In this document: in pieces, positions 8,416 to 11,644 of the stretch
How the letters are laid out: every line of letters begins with the position of its first letter
Numbering within the stretch: position 1 is the stretch's first letter
Source: DTLA01 sp034436295
GTDB taxonomy: Bacteria > Chloroflexota > Anaerolineae > DTLA01
Direction: 5' to 3'
Length of the DNA stretch: 11,644 bases
Assembly (NCBI GenBank): GCA_034436295.1
Contig: DAOTVT010000175.1
Span: 1-11,644, forward strand
The notes under the pieces: model-generated
Seen by the model: only the letters and a program-made list of their open reading frames with translations
What the model was told of the DNA's origin: nothing
Database searches by the model: none
Translations under genes and position numbers: made by a program

Positions 8416-8862
8416 ATGACAGAGAACCGAACGGAGATTCCAGCGAAGCCGAGGCGTTCGGCCAAGCAGGTGAAGTTCTTGGCAGGCGGGGCGGTGGTGA
8501 TCTTGATCATCGCCTACCTCATCTTTTCCAGCATGCAGGGCGCGACGGCGGCCTACTTGACGGTGCGAGAGGTCAAGGCGGCTGCCCCATCCGACCGCCT
8601 GGTGCGGGTGAGCGGCACCGTCGTGGGCGATACCATTGACTGGGACGCGCACAACGTGGTGCTGCGGTTTGAACTGGCCGACGACACGGGGCGACTCCTC
8701 GTCGTGTACAAGGGCGTGCGCCCCGACATGCTCCGCGATGGGGCCACGGCCACGGCCGAGGGGAAGATGGGGCCCGATGGCACCTTTCAGGCGACCCAGA
8801 TTCTCCTGAAGTGCCCGTCCAAGTACGAGGAAAAGGCAACCGAGCAGGCCGCGTCCCGATGA
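8416..8862 (+). CDS. ccmE: Cytochrome c maturation heme chaperone CcmE, Cys-type
   Basis: A 148-residue heme chaperone anchored by one N-terminal helix (about 20-38, FLAGGAVVILIIAYLIF) with an OB-fold domain outside the membrane. The segments YLTVREVK, VRVSGTVVGDTIDW, LVVYKGVRPDML and GKMGPDGTFQATQILLKCPSKY follow the family order. CcmE binds heme covalently through a histidine in HxxxY in proteobacteria. Here the motif is CPSKY (Cys133, Tyr137), the cysteine variant known from archaea and some other bacteria. I start at ATG 8416; the in-frame GTG at 8404 is possible but poorer. The gene lies 78 bp before ccmF, its partner in heme transfer. Confidence 0.9.
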   Translation: MTENRTEIPAKPRRSAKQVKFLAGGAVVILIIAYLIFSSMQGATAAYLTVREVKAAAPSDRLVRVSGTVVGDTIDWDAHNVVLRFELADDTGRLLVVYKGVRPDMLRDGATATAEGKMGPDGTFQATQILLKCPSKYEEKATEQAASR

Positions 8863-8940
8863 CGCGAGCATCCGAAAGGATTTGCGATTCCCCTTTGATA
8901 CACTGAGGATACGCCACTCCAAAGCAAGGGAGATATCTCA

Positions 8941-10904
<1,964 letters not shown>

Positions 10905-10908
<4 letters not shown>

Positions 10909-11354
10909 TGGGGATCGCGCTGGTTGTGCTGATCACGCTGGCAGCAGTCGCCTTCGTCGCGTATCCCCTGCTGGGCGGGATGCGCCGTAAGCGGGTTCCG
11001 CCGATGCCCGACCTGGAGACCCAGACGGCCTACGCCGACGCCGAGGAGATTGAACTGGACTTCCGCACGGGGAAACTGGAGGAGGCCGAGTACCAGGCGC
11101 TCACCCAGAAGGCGACGGTCGCCGCCGACGACGAACTGGAGCGGCGCATCCAGGCGCTGCGGAAGGCTCGCAAGCAGCCGGCGAAGCCCGCCGCAGGCGG
11201 CAAGTGCCCTCGGTGCGGCGCGCCCTACGATGCGGGCGACCGCTTCTGCGCCAAGTGCGGGGCCAGCCTGGTTTCGGCGCGCGTGTGCCCCAACTGCGGC
11301 ACGCCCTACGATGCCGGCGACCGCTTCTGCGTCAAGTGCGGCAAGCCGCTGTGA
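10905..11354 (+). CDS. CcmI-like membrane protein with C-terminal double zinc ribbon
   Basis: A 149-residue protein with an N-terminal membrane helix (about 3-24) and a basic turn (MRRKR). A charged helical region resembles CcmI/CycH N-termini (IELDFRTGKLEEAEYQAL). Two zinc ribbons follow (Cys101, 104, 115, 118 and Cys128, 131, 142, 145). The start ATG overlaps the ccmF stop in ATGA (10905-10908), so the two are translationally coupled. GGGGAGGG lies just before it. CcmI-type proteins help hold apocytochromes for the heme lyase; the zinc ribbons replace the usual TPR domain, so the function may differ. The two ribbons are nearly identical in DNA (about 41 of 45 bases, 81 bp apart), which suggests a recent duplication. 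Confidence 0.8.
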
Positions 11355-11361
11355 AGGGATT

Positions 11362-11644
11362 CCGCCGGGAGAGGGCCGGGATGAGGGGCACGCGGCGCGG
11401 GGCTGAACCCCCCGCGCTGAACGAACCAAGCCCCTTCGGGGCTGGCGTGGCCCGCCACTCCCTCGCCCGCCGGGAGAGGGCCGGGATGAGGGGCACGCGG
11501 CGCGGGGCTGAACCCCCGCGCCGAACGAACCAAGCCCCTTCGGGGCTAGCGTGGCCCGTCGCTCCCTCGCCCGCCGGGAGAGGGCCGGGGTGAGGGGCTG
11601 CGCGGCGCGGGGCTGAACCCCCGCGCTGAACGAACCAAGGCCCT
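11362..11644. repeat. GC-rich tandem repeat, about 105-bp period, continuing past the window end
   Basis: Copies begin at 11362, 11467 and 11571 (ccgccgggagagggccggg), giving about 2.7 units with periods of 105 and 104 bp. Each unit holds ggctgaacccccgcg, a hairpin agcccc-ttc-ggggct (for example 11429-11443), and a junction ccctcgcccgccgggagaggg that can fold on itself. Copies differ at a few positions only. The frame through them (11204-11593) is just a readthrough of the repeat. No gene is seen after 11354. Confidence 0.85.

Noticed and set aside
8882..8913. Separate promoter for ccmF
   Set aside because: TTGCGA with a possible GATACG is a poor match with wrong spacing; ccmF is more simply transcribed with ccmE.
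11362..11644. CRISPR array or integron attC sites
   Set aside because: The whole 105-bp unit repeats, so there are no variable spacers, and no cas or integrase gene is present.

Overview
The window is GC-rich bacterial DNA with dense coding on both strands. I infer a Chloroflexota (Anaerolineae-like) bacterium, though nothing here proves it. The clues are the Pro/Thr-rich linker after a lipobox, a CcmE of the Cys-x3-Tyr type, zinc-ribbon membrane proteins around the cytochrome c maturation genes, and recurring GC-rich intergenic repeats. No rRNA, tRNA, CRISPR array, transposase or phage gene was seen.

Layout. (1) Positions 1-812 hold the 3' part of a dihydrodipicolinate-reductase-fold dehydrogenase of the 2,4-diaminopentanoate dehydrogenase type, followed by a repeat-rich spacer. 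(2) Positions 956-4042 are a copper-export operon on the plus strand: a sigma-70-like promoter, a CsoR-type G/C-tract operator, then csoR, copZ and a two-HMA CopA ATPase. A palindromic intergenic repeat lies before copA and an inverted relative of it lies after copA. (3) A strong bidirectional terminator-like hairpin (4061-4099) separates copA from a convergent minus-strand operon. That operon runs from a promoter near 6970-6998 through a secreted tandem rhodanese with an LPVTG tail to a multiheme c-type cytochrome lipoprotein. (4) From about 7285 to 11354 there is a plus-strand cytochrome c maturation cluster: a secreted/membrane zinc-ribbon protein, ccmE, ccmF and a CcmI-like double zinc-ribbon protein. 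The window ends in about 2.7 copies of a 105-bp GC-rich tandem repeat.

The most interesting item is the cytochrome gene. Its reading frame (4185-5585, minus) is open for 466 codons except for one in-frame TGA at codon 101. The first half carries the lipoprotein signal, the linker and one CxxCH. The second half carries ten more CxxCH motifs but has no signal peptide and no convincing start. A perfect 7-bp stem with a three-base GUU loop begins 10 nt after the TGA, where a bacterial SECIS element would lie. The simplest reading is a selenocysteine-containing 11-heme cytochrome. A nonsense mutation or a sequencing error are the alternatives.

How the parts fit: the Ccm proteins would attach heme to the exported cytochrome, which is encoded divergently next door and transcribed with a periplasmic or surface rhodanese. 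This suggests extracytoplasmic electron transfer linked to sulfur (or selenium) chemistry. The copper operon is probably an independent resistance module.
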